A stretch of DNA of 64,000 bases from Paenibacillus aquistagni (GCF_900177815.1 NZ_FXAZ01000001.1:310001-374000), one strand, 5' to 3'; numbered from the stretch's first letter, positions 46,152 to 55,996 are shown. Notes: a model not told the origin generated them from the sequence alone. Numbers and translations are program-made.

Positions 46152-49100
46152 ATGTCGTTAACGTTCATCATCGGACGATCAGGAAGTGGGAAATCCACTT
46201 ATATACTAGATTCCATACGTAAAGAATTAATAGCTAATCCTCAAGGCCCACCCATTGTTCTGCTGGTTCCAGAGCAAGCGACCTTCCAGATGGAGCATGC
46301 GCTGGTGAAGACAGAGGGACTTCATGGGCTGCTTCGCGCGCAGGTGTTGAGCTTTCGCCGTCTGGCATATCGCGTTATGCAGGAGACTGGGGGGACGGCG
46401 CTGACGCCAATTAATGAAGAAGGCAAGAAGATGCTGCTCTATAAGATTTTGCAGCGAAGAAAGACGGAACTGCCCTTATTCTCATCTGCGGCAGAGCAGT
46501 TTGGCTTTATCGAGAAGCTAAACAAGCTTTTTGATGAGATGAAGAGATACCGTATTCAGGCGGCGGATATTGACGAGCATCTGTCCTATTTAGGAGGAAG
46601 CAGTCAGCCGCTCTTATCTGCAAAGCTTAAAGATATTGGAAGTGTTCTGCACGAGTTCGAATCCGAGCTTGCCAATCATTATCTCGATGGCGAGGATGTG
46701 CTGATGCGGCTTGCCGAGCATGTTCCTGAATCAACGTACGTGAAGGAGGCTGCCATATGGATTGACAGCTTCCACGGCTTTACCCCTCAGGAGCTGTCCG
46801 TGCTTGCCTCCTTGCTGCTTCATGCCAAGGAGGTGAAGCTTGCCTTAACGCTCGATCGGCCGTATGAGCAAGGTGAGACCCCGCATGAGCTGAATTTGTT
46901 CCATCCCACAGCCACCACTTATTGCAAAGTAAGAGAGATGGCAGAGACTTTGGCTGTGCCGATGGGAGAGCTCGTTTGGCTCCGAGCGCAGGATGGGATG
47001 CGCCTGCCGCGTGCTCGTCATGTGGCGAAGCTTGCCCATCTGGAGCAGCACTTTGAACGGCCGATTCCATGGAAGGGGGGCCATGCACACCCTGCTTCGT
47101 TATCGGCCGCTATGAGCGAGTGCGATGCTTCTGGTTCGAATGGAGCTGATCTGCTGCCGGTAGCGAAGCAAGCGGCGATGCGCGCTAATGCAGATGCTAT
47201 TCGCATTCACGCTGCGGTCAATCGCAGGGCGGAGGTTGAAGCTTGTGCTGCAGATATGCTGCATCACGTACGCACAGGCAAGGCGCGCTGGCGTGATATG
47301 GCTGTGATGGTCCGAAACATCGGCAACTATGCTGAAATCATTAAAACCGTCTTCCAAGATGCGAAGATTCCGTACTTTATGGACCACAAGCGAGGTGTGC
47401 TCCATCATCCATTTGCGGAGATGACGCGTTCCCTATTTGATATTATACTCGGCTATTGGCGACCAGATGTCGTCTTCCGATTTGTGAAAACAGGCTTCAT
47501 TCTTCCTTTGGATGGATCTGTGACAAGGCTAGACTTTGATCGGCTGGAGAACTACGTGCTCGCAACAGGAATTGAAGGTTCGAGATGGACGAATGGCAAG
47601 CCTTGGCCTGCCGTGCCTTCGTTATCCTTAGAAGTAGAGGAAGAAGCTCCCTCCGATAAGGAGCGATCCGCTCAAGCGCCGGAATGGATTGAGGAGCTAA
47701 GACAGCTGATTGTTAAGCCGATCTCTCATTTTGAGCAGCAGGTAACCAAGGCGAAGACGGTTGAAGGCAAGTGCAAAGCGCTTTATGAGTTCTTTATCGA
47801 TCTGGAGGTTCCGAAGCGTCTTGAACAGATGAGCGCTGATTCTCTCTTCAAGGGGGATGTGGAGCGTGCTCGTGAGCATCGCCAGATGTGGGGAGCCATG
47901 ATCGATATTATGGACCAAATGGTCGAGATGGTTGGCCAGGAAGAGATGAGTGTGGAACGATTTTTTGGCATGCTGGAAACCGGGCTTGAGAGCTTGAAGA
48001 TGGCGTTGGTACCGCCAGCATTAGACCAAGTGCTGATCGCCTCCATGGACCGTACGCGCCCTGATCAGCTGAAGCATCTGTATGTACTCGGGGTGAATGA
48101 CGGCATTATACCAGCACGGCCTGTCGAGGATGGCATTCTGACAGAGAATGAGCGTGATGTGCTTCAAGACATTGGGCTTGAGCTCGCCCCTGGCATTCGC
48201 AGAAAGCTGCTGGATGAGCGCTTTTTGATCTATACGGCCTTAACCGCATCAAGCGAGAGCCTATGGGTAAGCTATGCCCTTGCTGATGAGGAAGGCAAAG
48301 CGCTGCTCGCCTCTGAAGTCATCCGCCTGCTGCGCCGTTTGTTCCCTGAACTAGAGGAGCATTTAATCATGGCTGAGCCAAATGAGTTCATGGCTGAGAC
48401 GGAACAGATGGCATACATTGCTCATTCTGAAGCAGCGCTTCGGCACTTGATCGGTCAGCTAAGGGAATGGCGAAAAGGAAGAAGCATTAAACCATTATGG
48501 TGGGAAGTATACCGTTGGTTTCAGGCAGAGCCGAAGTGGCATGATCGTCTGCGCACCCTGACGAGCTCGCTTGTGTACCGCAATCAGGTCGAAGCCTTGA
48601 ATATAAGTACAAGCCGCAAGCTGTACGGCAAAAAGCTGAGAACAAGCGTGTCTCGAATGGAGCGCTTTGTTGCGTGTCCTTTTTCTCACTTCGCCTCTCA
48701 CGGCTTGAAGCTGAAGGAGCGACAGGTGTACCGGCTGGCTGCTCCTGATATAGGACAGCTCTTCCATGCGGCATTGACCCGCTTTGCGATGGACTTGAAG
48801 GATGGCGGCAGAGAATGGGCAGCACTGACGCCTGAAGAGATGCAAGCAGAGTCTGATCGGATCGTGGATGAGCTTGCCCCGAGGCTTCAAGGGGAGATTC
48901 TGCTCAGCACGAAGCGTTATCAGCATATCTCCCGCAAGCTAAAGCGCATTGTGGAGCGAGCGGTTGTGATTCTAGGCGAACACGCCAAGCGAGGAGATTT
49001 CGAGCCGCTGGCGCTGGAAATGGACTTTGGTCCGAACAAGCCGCTGCCGCCATTAACCTTTACCTTGGAGAATGGATGTACGATGGAGATTATCGGACGC

Positions 49101-49775
49101 ATCGATCGTGTAGATTGCGCGGACAGCGAGCAGGGCGTTCTGCTGCGTGTTATCGACTACAAGTCAAGTCAGACGGATCTGAAGCTTCATGAGGTCTACT
49201 ATGGGCTCTCGCTGCAAATGCTGACTTATCTAGATGTGCTCTTGTCCAATGCGGAAGAGTGGCTCGGCCAGGAAGTAGTGCCGGCCGGAACGCTGTATTT
49301 CCACGTGCACAATCCGCTGCTTGTCTCTGCCAACGGCATGACCAAGGAGCAAGCGGAAGATCAGATGCTCAAAAAATTCAAGCTCAAGGGACTTGTTCTT
49401 GCTGACCGTGAAGTGGTCTCGAAGATGGATGCTCCCCTTGAGAAGGGGTATTCGGATATATTGCCGGTTGCGGTGAAGCAGGATGGTTCTTTCTACAGCA
49501 ATGCAAGTGTGGCGACAACGGAGCAGTGGGATGTGCTAAGGCATAATGTGCGTGATATTATCCAGCGCATCGGCACACGCATTACAGATGGCGATGTGCA
49601 TATCGAGCCTTATCGGATGGGGACGAGCAAGGCTTGCACATTCTGTTCCTATAAGCCGGTCTGTCAGTTTGACGAGCTTATGGAAGGCAATGAGTATCAG
49701 CAGCTTTCCCGCATGTCCAAGGATGAGGTATGGATGAAGCTTGAGGGAGGAGGAGACGAGCATGGAGAAGCTTAA
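46152..49775 (+). CDS. addB: AddB subunit of the AddAB helicase-nuclease
   Basis: With AddA it processes double-strand breaks for recombination, the Gram-positive counterpart of RecBCD. The 1207-residue protein has an inactive-helicase-like fold with Walker A GRSGSGKS (residues 8-15), a C-terminal RecB-type nuclease (VIDYKSSQTDLKL near 1005), and iron-sulfur cysteines: one in RFVACPF near 841 and C-x2-C-x5-C in CTFCSYKPVC near 1161. ATG 46152 follows AAGG at nine bases and gives the expected MSLTFIIGRSG opening. It overlaps addA by 14 bases. Confidence 0.95.
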   Translation: MSLTFIIGRSGSGKSTYILDSIRKELIANPQGPPIVLLVPEQATFQMEHALVKTEGLHGLLRAQVLSFRRLAYRVMQETGGTALTPINEEGKKMLLYKILQRRKTELPLFSSAAEQFGFIEKLNKLFDEMKRYRIQAADIDEHLSYLGGSSQPLLSAKLKDIGSVLHEFESELANHYLDGEDVLMRLAEHVPESTYVKEAAIWIDSFHGFTPQELSVLASLLLHAKEVKLALTLDRPYEQGETPHELNLFHPTATTYCKVREMAETLAVPMGELVWLRAQDGMRLPRARHVAKLAHLEQHFERPIPWKGGHAHPASLSAAMSECDASGSNGADLLPVAKQAAMRANADAIRIHAAVNRRAEVEACAADMLHHVRTGKARWRDMAVMVRNIGNYAEIIKTVFQDAKIPYFMDHKRGVLHHPFAEMTRSLFDIILGYWRPDVVFRFVKTGFILPLDGSVTRLDFDRLENYVLATGIEGSRWTNGKPWPAVPSLSLEVEEEAPSDKERSAQAPEWIEELRQLIVKPISHFEQQVTKAKTVEGKCKALYEFFIDLEVPKRLEQMSADSLFKGDVERAREHRQMWGAMIDIMDQMVEMVGQEEMSVERFFGMLETGLESLKMALVPPALDQVLIASMDRTRPDQLKHLYVLGVNDGIIPARPVEDGILTENERDVLQDIGLELAPGIRRKLLDERFLIYTALTASSESLWVSYALADEEGKALLASEVIRLLRRLFPELEEHLIMAEPNEFMAETEQMAYIAHSEAALRHLIGQLREWRKGRSIKPLWWEVYRWFQAEPKWHDRLRTLTSSLVYRNQVEALNISTSRKLYGKKLRTSVSRMERFVACPFSHFASHGLKLKERQVYRLAAPDIGQLFHAALTRFAMDLKDGGREWAALTPEEMQAESDRIVDELAPRLQGEILLSTKRYQHISRKLKRIVERAVVILGEHAKRGDFEPLALEMDFGPNKPLPPLTFTLENGCTMEIIGRIDRVDCADSEQGVLLRVIDYKSSQTDLKLHEVYYGLSLQMLTYLDVLLSNAEEWLGQEVVPAGTLYFHVHNPLLVSANGMTKEQAEDQMLKKFKLKGLVLADREVVSKMDAPLEKGYSDILPVAVKQDGSFYSNASVATTEQWDVLRHNVRDIIQRIGTRITDGDVHIEPYRMGTSKACTFCSYKPVCQFDELMEGNEYQQLSRMSKDEVWMKLEGGGDEHGEA

Positions 49776-52700
49776 CATCGGCACCGGCATGATGCCGGCA
49801 GATCAATTATCAGGACTAGAGGCGGAGAGTAAGCACCAGACTAGAGAATTTGAGGATGTCCAGTCAACTGCAGCTTATGGCGAAGATCATGGCGAAGTTT
49901 TGGAAGGCCTTAATCTTGAGCGCATATCGGATCAGCAGGAAGCAGCGATTGTGGCGGATATTCCTGCCAAGCCGGTTGATTCGAGATGGACGGATGAGCA
50001 GTGGCAGGCGGTCGTCGATGGCGATCGCAATATTCTGGTTGCCGCTGCTGCCGGCTCAGGAAAGACCGCGGTGCTTGTTGAACGAATCATACGCAAGATT
50101 AGCGATGAAGTAGATCCTGTGCATGTTGACGAGCTGCTTGTCGCTACCTTTACAAAGGCTGCTGCAGCAGAGATGAGAGAACGGATCAGGCTTGCCTTGG
50201 AGAAGGAGCTTGCACAAGCGCCGGACTCCGAGCATCTGGCGCGTCAGCTGGCGTTATTGAATCGAGCTTCCATCACGACGCTGCATTCCTTCTGCTTGGA
50301 GGTCATTCAGCGGTATTTCCAGACGATTGAGCTTGATCCTTCCTTTCGCGTTGCAAATGAGACGGAGACCGAGGTGCTGCGTCAGGATGTGCTCTCGGAT
50401 ATGTTTGAGCAAAAATATGATTCGGATAACGAGACCTTCCGCCGACTCGTGGACTGGTTTAGCGGCGAGCGCAATGATGATGCGGCCTTTCATCTTATCC
50501 AGCGCCTATATGACTTCTCACGCAGTCACCCTTGGCCAGCAGAGTGGTTAAAGGGCATGGCCAAGGCCTTTCGCGCAGAGAGCGTAGAGGGACTGTCCAA
50601 CTCGCCATGGGCGCATAGCATTATGCAGGATGCGAAGCTGTCCCTACATGCCATCGTGCAGCTTCTAAGCCAAGCTGCAAGGCTTACGACGGCGCCAGGA
50701 GGCCCTGAGCCTTACGCTGCAGCGATTCAAGCTGAGCTAGTGGCTGCGAGTCATGTTCAAGCTGAGGCTGAGCACCTGCCATGGCATGAACTGAAACCGC
50801 ATCTAGAAGAGCTTGTGTTTGGAAGGCTGCCGGCGTGTCGGGGTGATCAATATGAGAAATCGCTGCAAGAAGAGGTGAAGGGTCTTCGCGACCAAGCCAA
50901 GGCTCGTTTTGCCAAGCTTAAGGATGAGCTGTTCTCAAGAGAGCCGGCGCAGTTTCTGCAAGAGCTGCAGGTCATGGCTCCGATTATGGATGAACTGGTT
51001 GATATCGTGCTTGAATTTGGCCGCCGCTATGAGGAAGCAAAGCGTGGAAAAGGACTGCTTGATTTCTCCGACCTGGAGCATTATTGCCTTCGAATTCTGC
51101 GAAGCGAAGAATCTACTCCGCAGGATACAAGGCCCTCTGAGGCAGCGCGGCAATATCAGCTTCAGTTCAAAGAGATTCTATTGGATGAATATCAGGATAC
51201 CAACATGGTTCAAGAGGCGATCGTTGAGCTGATCTCACGTCAGCCAATTGGCAATCGCTTTATGGTCGGTGACGTTAAGCAGAGCATCTATCGCTTCCGC
51301 TTGGCTGAGCCAGGGTTATTTATGCAAAAATACGCTTCCTATCAATCAGACCGCAAGCTCCCAGCCGAAGGCACGCGAATTGATCTGGCTCGCAACTTCC
51401 GCAGCCGCAAACAAATTGTTCATGCTGTGAACATGCTGTTTAGGCAGCTCATGAATAAGCAGGTTGCCGAGCTTCAATATGACCAAGCGGCAGAACTGCA
51501 ATTTGGCGCCGCGTATTATCCTGAGCCAGCGCATAGCGGCGAGGGAGCTTGGGCCGCTGAGCTGGTCCTGATTGAAAAAGGAAAGGGCGGAACGGCTCTT
51601 GATCTGGACGATCCTGAAGAAATCGCACCGCTTGAGCCGGCGCTTGAAGAAGAAGGAAATCATAGGTCGGACGATCTCTTTCATCCAGCAGAGATTGAGA
51701 CAGCTAGGCTTGAGGCCAAGGCGATTGCGTCAAGAATACGTCGAATGCTTGGCGAAGAGGGCGGCGAGCCCTATCAAGTGCATGATGGGCAAGGCGGCAT
51801 GAGAGCGGCGACATATCGTGATATGGTGATATTGCTGCGCGCAACGCAGGCTTGGGCTCCATTGATGGTAGAGGAGCTTCGTCTAGAGGGGATTCCTGCA
51901 TACGCTGAGTTCAGCACAGGATATTTTCAAGCGACGGAAGTAGAAGTCATGATCTCGCTGCTCCGAGTCATCGATAACCCTTATCAGGACATTCCTTTGG
52001 CAGGGGTGCTCCGATCTCCGATCATTGGCCTGTCAGCTGAGGAGCTGGCGCTCATTCGTTTGCAGGGCTCCAATATGCCTTATTTCGATGCGCTGCAGCA
52101 GGCTTGTGCTGACGAGGCGCATGACGGAGAAGGAGCACTGGAGGGACAAGAGGGCTCTGCTCTTTCCCAAGATACGAGATTAAGACTGAGCCATTTTCTT
52201 CATCGCTTGGAGCGCTGGCGTGATGAAGCGCGTCAGGGCAGCCTCTCTGAGCTGATTTGGAGCATTTATCGTGAAACGGGCTACTATGAGTGGATTGGCG
52301 GTGTTGCTGGTGGACAGCAGCGTCAAGCGAATCTGAGAGCACTGTATGATCGGGCCTGTCAATATGAATCCTCATCGGTGCAGGGCTTGTATCGATTCTT
52401 GCGCTTTATTGATCGGATGAAAGAGACGGGGGGCGATCTTGGTACCGCTCGTGCCTTAGGCGAGCAGGAGGATGTTGTTCGCATCATGACGATTCATAAG
52501 AGTAAGGGACTCGAGTTTCCCGTCGTATTTGTTGCTGGATTAGCCAAGATGTTTAATCAGCAGGATATTCACGCGCCATTTCTCATGCACAAGCAGTTGG
52601 GATTCGGTCCAAGGTTCATTGATGAGGAGACGAGAGCGGCCTATCCCACGCTTGGGAATCTGGCCATTCGAAGGCAGATGAGGCTTGAACTGTTAGCAGA

Positions 52701-53964
52701 GGAGCTTCGCGTGTTATATGTTGCCTTAACGAGGCCAAAAGAGAAGCTGATTCTAATTGGTACGGTATCGGATGCGGAGAAGGCCATACAACGATTCGGC
52801 GAAGCGCTCGATATCGAGCCGCTCTTGCTGCCAGATTACTTGATTGCAAGAGCGAGGTCGTATCTGGATTGGATCGGCCCTGCCGTAATTCGTCTGGCTG
52901 CAGCTTCTGGCTGGAGACAGTATGCCGGGCTGCCGAATCGCAATGGCGCCTGCCTGATCGAAGATCCATCTGAATGGAAGCTTACCCTTCTGCCAGCTTC
53001 TATTATTGGAATGCAGGAAGCTCCTGCCTCTATGATAGAGGATTCAACTCATCGAGCAGACAGGCTGGAACGATTAGTGAAGGTAGAGCTGCTCTATGAG
53101 CAGGACGAAACAAGACGAGACATGCAAGAGCTCATTGACAGCAGATTGTCATGGCGCAATCCTTACCGCATTGCAGAGATGTTGGCCGCAAAGACATCCG
53201 TGACGGAGATGAAGCGTCTGTTCGCCCAAGAGGAGCTTCCAAGCTCGGATTGGGTACAGCAGCCCGAAGCTTTGGATGATGCCGCACAGGATCAAGCAGA
53301 TGGTCAAGCGGATATAAGCTATACCCTGCATTTGAAGCGTCCTCGCTTCATGGAGAAAGAGAAGTTGACTCCAGCTGAGCGTGGTACTGCCTATCATCTG
53401 TTCATGCAGCATTTGCCGCTTCTTGAGGAGATAGATATCGACACAATTCAGGAAACACTCCAACGAATGGTTCAAAGAGAGCTGATGACGAAGATGCAAG
53501 CTGCGGCTATCAATGTCCAATCCGTGCAGGCCTTCTTCCACGACTCAATTGGAAAGCAGCTTGTTAAAGCCGCTTGGGTGAAGAGGGAGCTTCCATTCAG
53601 TTATGGACTGACCGCAGCTGAGGCGTATGCTATTGAGCTTGATCAAGACACAGAGAACGGCGAGAAGCTTCGTTATGTGGCGACTTCGACCTTTGCAGCC
53701 AAAGATGAAACCGGCCTTCTGGATGAGGAGACAGTGCTTGTTCAAGGAGTGATAGACTGCTTGTTCGAAGTCGAAGGAAGACTTGTATTGTTAGATTATA
53801 AGACGGATAAAGTGCTTGCGCATCGCGGAGGTATAGAAGCGCTTGCTAATCACTATCGTTTTCAGCTGGATCTGTACAGCAGAGCCATTGAGGAGATGTG
53901 GGGCCGGCCAGTGGACGATAAGGTGCTGTATTTCTTTGATTCCCAGCAATCGATTACATTGTAA
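49762..53964 (+). CDS. addA: AddA subunit, UvrD-type helicase and nuclease
   Basis: The 3'-5' motor and second nuclease of AddAB. After an unusual N-terminal extension of about 75 residues the family starts at RWTDEQWQAV; Walker A is AAAGSGKTAVLVER (near 94), the DE box is LLDEYQDTN, later motifs include GDVKQSIYRFRLAEP, MTIHKSKGLEFPVVFV and VLYVALTRPKEKL. The C-terminal nuclease shows GVIDCLFEVEGRLVLLDYKTDKV. The protein has 1400 residues, longer than B. subtilis AddA (1232). The ATG has GGGAGGAGGAG six bases upstream. No sbcCD or other repair genes follow. Confidence 0.95.
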   Translation: MEKLNIGTGMMPADQLSGLEAESKHQTREFEDVQSTAAYGEDHGEVLEGLNLERISDQQEAAIVADIPAKPVDSRWTDEQWQAVVDGDRNILVAAAAGSGKTAVLVERIIRKISDEVDPVHVDELLVATFTKAAAAEMRERIRLALEKELAQAPDSEHLARQLALLNRASITTLHSFCLEVIQRYFQTIELDPSFRVANETETEVLRQDVLSDMFEQKYDSDNETFRRLVDWFSGERNDDAAFHLIQRLYDFSRSHPWPAEWLKGMAKAFRAESVEGLSNSPWAHSIMQDAKLSLHAIVQLLSQAARLTTAPGGPEPYAAAIQAELVAASHVQAEAEHLPWHELKPHLEELVFGRLPACRGDQYEKSLQEEVKGLRDQAKARFAKLKDELFSREPAQFLQELQVMAPIMDELVDIVLEFGRRYEEAKRGKGLLDFSDLEHYCLRILRSEESTPQDTRPSEAARQYQLQFKEILLDEYQDTNMVQEAIVELISRQPIGNRFMVGDVKQSIYRFRLAEPGLFMQKYASYQSDRKLPAEGTRIDLARNFRSRKQIVHAVNMLFRQLMNKQVAELQYDQAAELQFGAAYYPEPAHSGEGAWAAELVLIEKGKGGTALDLDDPEEIAPLEPALEEEGNHRSDDLFHPAEIETARLEAKAIASRIRRMLGEEGGEPYQVHDGQGGMRAATYRDMVILLRATQAWAPLMVEELRLEGIPAYAEFSTGYFQATEVEVMISLLRVIDNPYQDIPLAGVLRSPIIGLSAEELALIRLQGSNMPYFDALQQACADEAHDGEGALEGQEGSALSQDTRLRLSHFLHRLERWRDEARQGSLSELIWSIYRETGYYEWIGGVAGGQQRQANLRALYDRACQYESSSVQGLYRFLRFIDRMKETGGDLGTARALGEQEDVVRIMTIHKSKGLEFPVVFVAGLAKMFNQQDIHAPFLMHKQLGFGPRFIDEETRAAYPTLGNLAIRRQMRLELLAEELRVLYVALTRPKEKLILIGTVSDAEKAIQRFGEALDIEPLLLPDYLIARARSYLDWIGPAVIRLAAASGWRQYAGLPNRNGACLIEDPSEWKLTLLPASIIGMQEAPASMIEDSTHRADRLERLVKVELLYEQDETRRDMQELIDSRLSWRNPYRIAEMLAAKTSVTEMKRLFAQEELPSSDWVQQPEALDDAAQDQADGQADISYTLHLKRPRFMEKEKLTPAERGTAYHLFMQHLPLLEEIDIDTIQETLQRMVQRELMTKMQAAAINVQSVQAFFHDSIGKQLVKAAWVKRELPFSYGLTAAEAYAIELDQDTENGEKLRYVATSTFAAKDETGLLDEETVLVQGVIDCLFEVEGRLVLLDYKTDKVLAHRGGIEALANHYRFQLDLYSRAIEEMWGRPVDDKVLYFFDSQQSITL

Positions 53965-54246
53965 TTTAGGGCGATAAAGTTCTTCACAGCTAGTCTTGGG
54001 ATAAAGAATCTTATATTGCTGAGCTGCCTATAATCGTAGAGGCTAGCAGCTGTATCGAATGGAGCTGTAGAAGGTAAACCCATTCCTGTTGAAGGATCAT
54101 CGAGAGTCAGTGCAGCCATATATTCTATTATTCTGAGCCTTTTTAGAGTGACAGATTGATAGAGCTGCTAGCAGGTTGGTCCTTCAACGATTAATAAACT
54201 AGCATGTGTCGGTATGAATAATATCACAGTAACAGTTTCAAGACAC

Positions 54247-54255
54247 TGTTATAAT
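54247..54255 (+). promoter_or_regulatory. Extended -10 promoter ahead of a structured RNA
   Basis: TGTTATAAT, identical to the addB extended -10, starts 32 bases before the predicted multibranched RNA. No good -35 was seen. Confidence 0.5.
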
Positions 54256-54278
54256 ACAGATGCCGACATCTTATGGAT

Positions 54279-54397
54279 GGCACCTCGATGATCGTATTGA
54301 TTCTACAAATGGATGTACAACGAAGCTTGTAGAATCAATACGCTCACAGCGCATTTGTCGCTGCCTGTGTACAACAGGAACGAGGTGTCTTTTTTTT
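54279..54397 (+). ncRNA. Candidate multibranched RNA element with terminator
   Basis: A closing helix GGCACCTCG (54279-54287) with CGAGGTGTC (54381-54389; nine pairs, one G-U) ends directly in eight T residues (54390-54397). It encloses three successive hairpins: a perfect 14-bp stem GTATTGATTCTACA/TGTAGAATCAATAC (54294-54341), CAGCG/CGCTG (54347-54363) and CCTGT/ACAGG (54364-54378). A distal helix whose 3' strand forms a terminator around a multi-helix core is the layout of riboswitches and attenuators, but I recognise no family. It could control the gene at 54462 or be a free small RNA. It lies in the 497-base gap 53965-54461; the first 280 bases of that gap show nothing else I can support. 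Confidence 0.55.
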
Positions 54398-54461
54398 GTC
54401 ACCGATTGGCTCTGGGCGAATACCATGTACCAAGTGAGCTTTAAGTAATGAGGAGGCCAAC

Positions 54462-55004
54462 ATGGATCACGCAAATCAAATGGGTCAATCGCCAGTGACA
54501 GCAGCAGGCCAGGTACAAGTGCCAGCAACTTTGCCAGCAGAGGTGCCTGCTAAGAAGAACATGCCAAGCGAGCAGTCCCAAAAGCAGGGCTCGCATGCAG
54601 ATGCCATGCATCATTTGTGCAAAAATCATATGCATCACTATGTTCAGCTTCATACCCAAGACAATCAAGTGTACTCAGGCATTATTACGTACGTTGATGA
54701 TCAATATGTGCATCTGTCTCCGCCTATGCCGGCTCCTGGGATGATGGGAATGCAGCAGCATTCGTACAACTGCATGCCAATGGATTGTGCCATGCCTCGT
54801 GCATATCATGGCGGGTATGGCGGTTATGGTGGCTATCATGGAGGGCCATATGGCAGGCCTAGACCGCCTTATTATGGCGGCGGCTATGGATACGGCGGTT
54901 ATGGCTATGGAGGATACCCTGGGTATGGGTACGGTTATGGCGGGTACAGTCCAATCATCTTGCCCTTGGCCACGCTTGTAGCCTTATCGCTGCTGCCTTG
55001 GTAA
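54462..55004 (+). CDS. Gly/Tyr-rich protein with possible SH3/LSm-like domain, coat-like
   Basis: A 180-residue protein in three parts: a Gln/Pro/Ala-rich start (1-45), a small domain (about 50-87) with HHYVQLHTQDNQVYSGIITYVDDQYVHLSPP, which resembles an LSm/SH3-type beta barrel, and a tail of GYG/GGY repeats (114-162) ending in a hydrophobic segment (164-180). Gly/Tyr-rich repeats are common in spore coat and surface proteins, so an outer-layer role in spores is plausible but not shown. GAGGAGG lies 7 bases upstream of the ATG. A structured RNA element precedes it. Confidence 0.72.
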   Translation: MDHANQMGQSPVTAAGQVQVPATLPAEVPAKKNMPSEQSQKQGSHADAMHHLCKNHMHHYVQLHTQDNQVYSGIITYVDDQYVHLSPPMPAPGMMGMQQHSYNCMPMDCAMPRAYHGGYGGYGGYHGGPYGRPRPPYYGGGYGYGGYGYGGYPGYGYGYGGYSPIILPLATLVALSLLPW

Positions 55005-55021
55005 TGCAGATCTATACGATT

Positions 55022-55060
55022 ATAAGCGAAGGGTGAGTCATTCCTCCTTCGCTTATTTTT
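55022..55060. terminator. Bidirectional terminator between convergent genes
   Basis: ATAAGCGAAGG pairs perfectly with CCTTCGCTTAT (11 bp) and is followed by TTTT; the left flank is also A/T-rich. It separates the Gly/Tyr-rich gene from the convergent hydrolase. Confidence 0.82.
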
Positions 55061-55094
55061 CTTATCATATGGCGGAGAATTACAATGTAAACCG

Positions 55095-55832
55095 TTACGG
55101 GCTAAGTAGGGAGATCCATGCGGCTATAGCCTCTGCTGTCTCCTTCCACTGATCTTCTTTGGAAATATCCGCAGTCGCATCCCCTTTTTGAAAACCGTAG
55201 TCTCCAAACTGGGCGTGGTTGCCCCCTTCAATAATATGCTCGGTTGCAGATGGGGGAAGCAGGCTCCATTTCTCTTGATAACTCTTGAGATTGAGCACTT
55301 GGTCCTTGGAACCGTAGATCGACAATGCGTGAAGAGAGGTATTGGACAGATCATCATTGGCATAGGCAGCGAGCAGAATCAGGCCATCGAATTGATCTGC
55401 ATGCTTGCCTGCATACGAAGCGGCCATTGCGCCCCCTAAGGAGTGCCCAGCGATAAAAGTAGCGGAAGACTTCGGGATATCATCAAGGATATCCTTCGCT
55501 TTATTGATGCCAAGCACAGCTAAGTTCAACGGCATTTTGACAATATAGGTATTGATGTGATGACTCGCTAGCTCTTTGGCAAGCGGCGCGTAGCTTTCAG
55601 GCTCAACAAGTGCTCCAGGATAGAAGATGATGCTGGCCTTTGGCGATTTTGGCACCTCAAATGAAATATGTGTAGATGAATTCGTTACCGATACATTAGC
55701 TGTACTTCCAAGCGCTTCAATCGCTTCTGATTCCGCGTGATAGGGGGTTAGGTATACATACAGGCCGATGCCGCCTCCAACGAGGATTATCAGCAAAAGG
55801 AAAGACAGGATGCTCCGTCTTCTATGCTTCAT
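55095..55832 (-). CDS. Membrane-anchored alpha/beta hydrolase
   Basis: A 245-residue protein with an N-terminal membrane anchor (about residues 9-28) and an extracellular alpha/beta hydrolase domain. The nucleophile elbow is AGHSLGG; the aspartate and histidine of the triad are in YGSKDQV and GGNHAQFG. The oxyanion-hole strand IIFYPGALVEPESYAPLAKELA is typical of Abhydrolase_5 family members. The substrate is unknown. The second ATG (55832) is chosen because AAGGAG lies nine bases away; the first, 55838, is only three bases from it. Confidence 0.83.
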   Translation of the reverse strand: MKHRRRSILSFLLLIILVGGGIGLYVYLTPYHAESEAIEALGSTANVSVTNSSTHISFEVPKSPKASIIFYPGALVEPESYAPLAKELASHHINTYIVKMPLNLAVLGINKAKDILDDIPKSSATFIAGHSLGGAMAASYAGKHADQFDGLILLAAYANDDLSNTSLHALSIYGSKDQVLNLKSYQEKWSLLPPSATEHIIEGGNHAQFGDYGFQKGDATADISKEDQWKETAEAIAAWISLLSP

Positions 55833-55927
55833 CGTCATACGCTCCTTCTTAGGTGTATAGAATCATCGGTTCTCCTCACTTTAGCGCAAGCGAATGGTCA
55901 ATATCAAGTTGACCCCTTTGATCAGGA

Positions 55928-55957
55928 TTGGACGAGGCTTCTGTTTTTGGTTATGAT
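55928..55957 (+). promoter_or_regulatory. Possible sigma-A promoter of the HIT gene
   Basis: TTGGAC (55928-55933) and TATGAT (55952-55957) are 18 bases apart, about 40 bases before the HIT gene start. Confidence 0.55.
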
Positions 55958-55996
55958 ACTAATACTAGTGTTACATATCGATGGAGGGATCATTAC

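Noticed and set aside
54279-54290. GGCACCTCGATG is identical to a conserved 23S rRNA segment near the peptidyl transferase centre
   Set aside because: Only 12 bases match; the flanks do not, and the segment is explained as one strand of a helix with CGAGGTGTC. No rRNA gene is present.
54260-54448. 62-codon open frame across the structured RNA
   Set aside because: No ribosome binding site, Cys/Trp-rich random-looking product, and the region is dominated by inverted repeats.
54927-54990. GYG-repeat DNA as a possible CRISPR or tandem repeat array
   Set aside because: Repeats are short, irregular and coding (Gly/Tyr codons) within the frame starting at 54462; there are no spacers.
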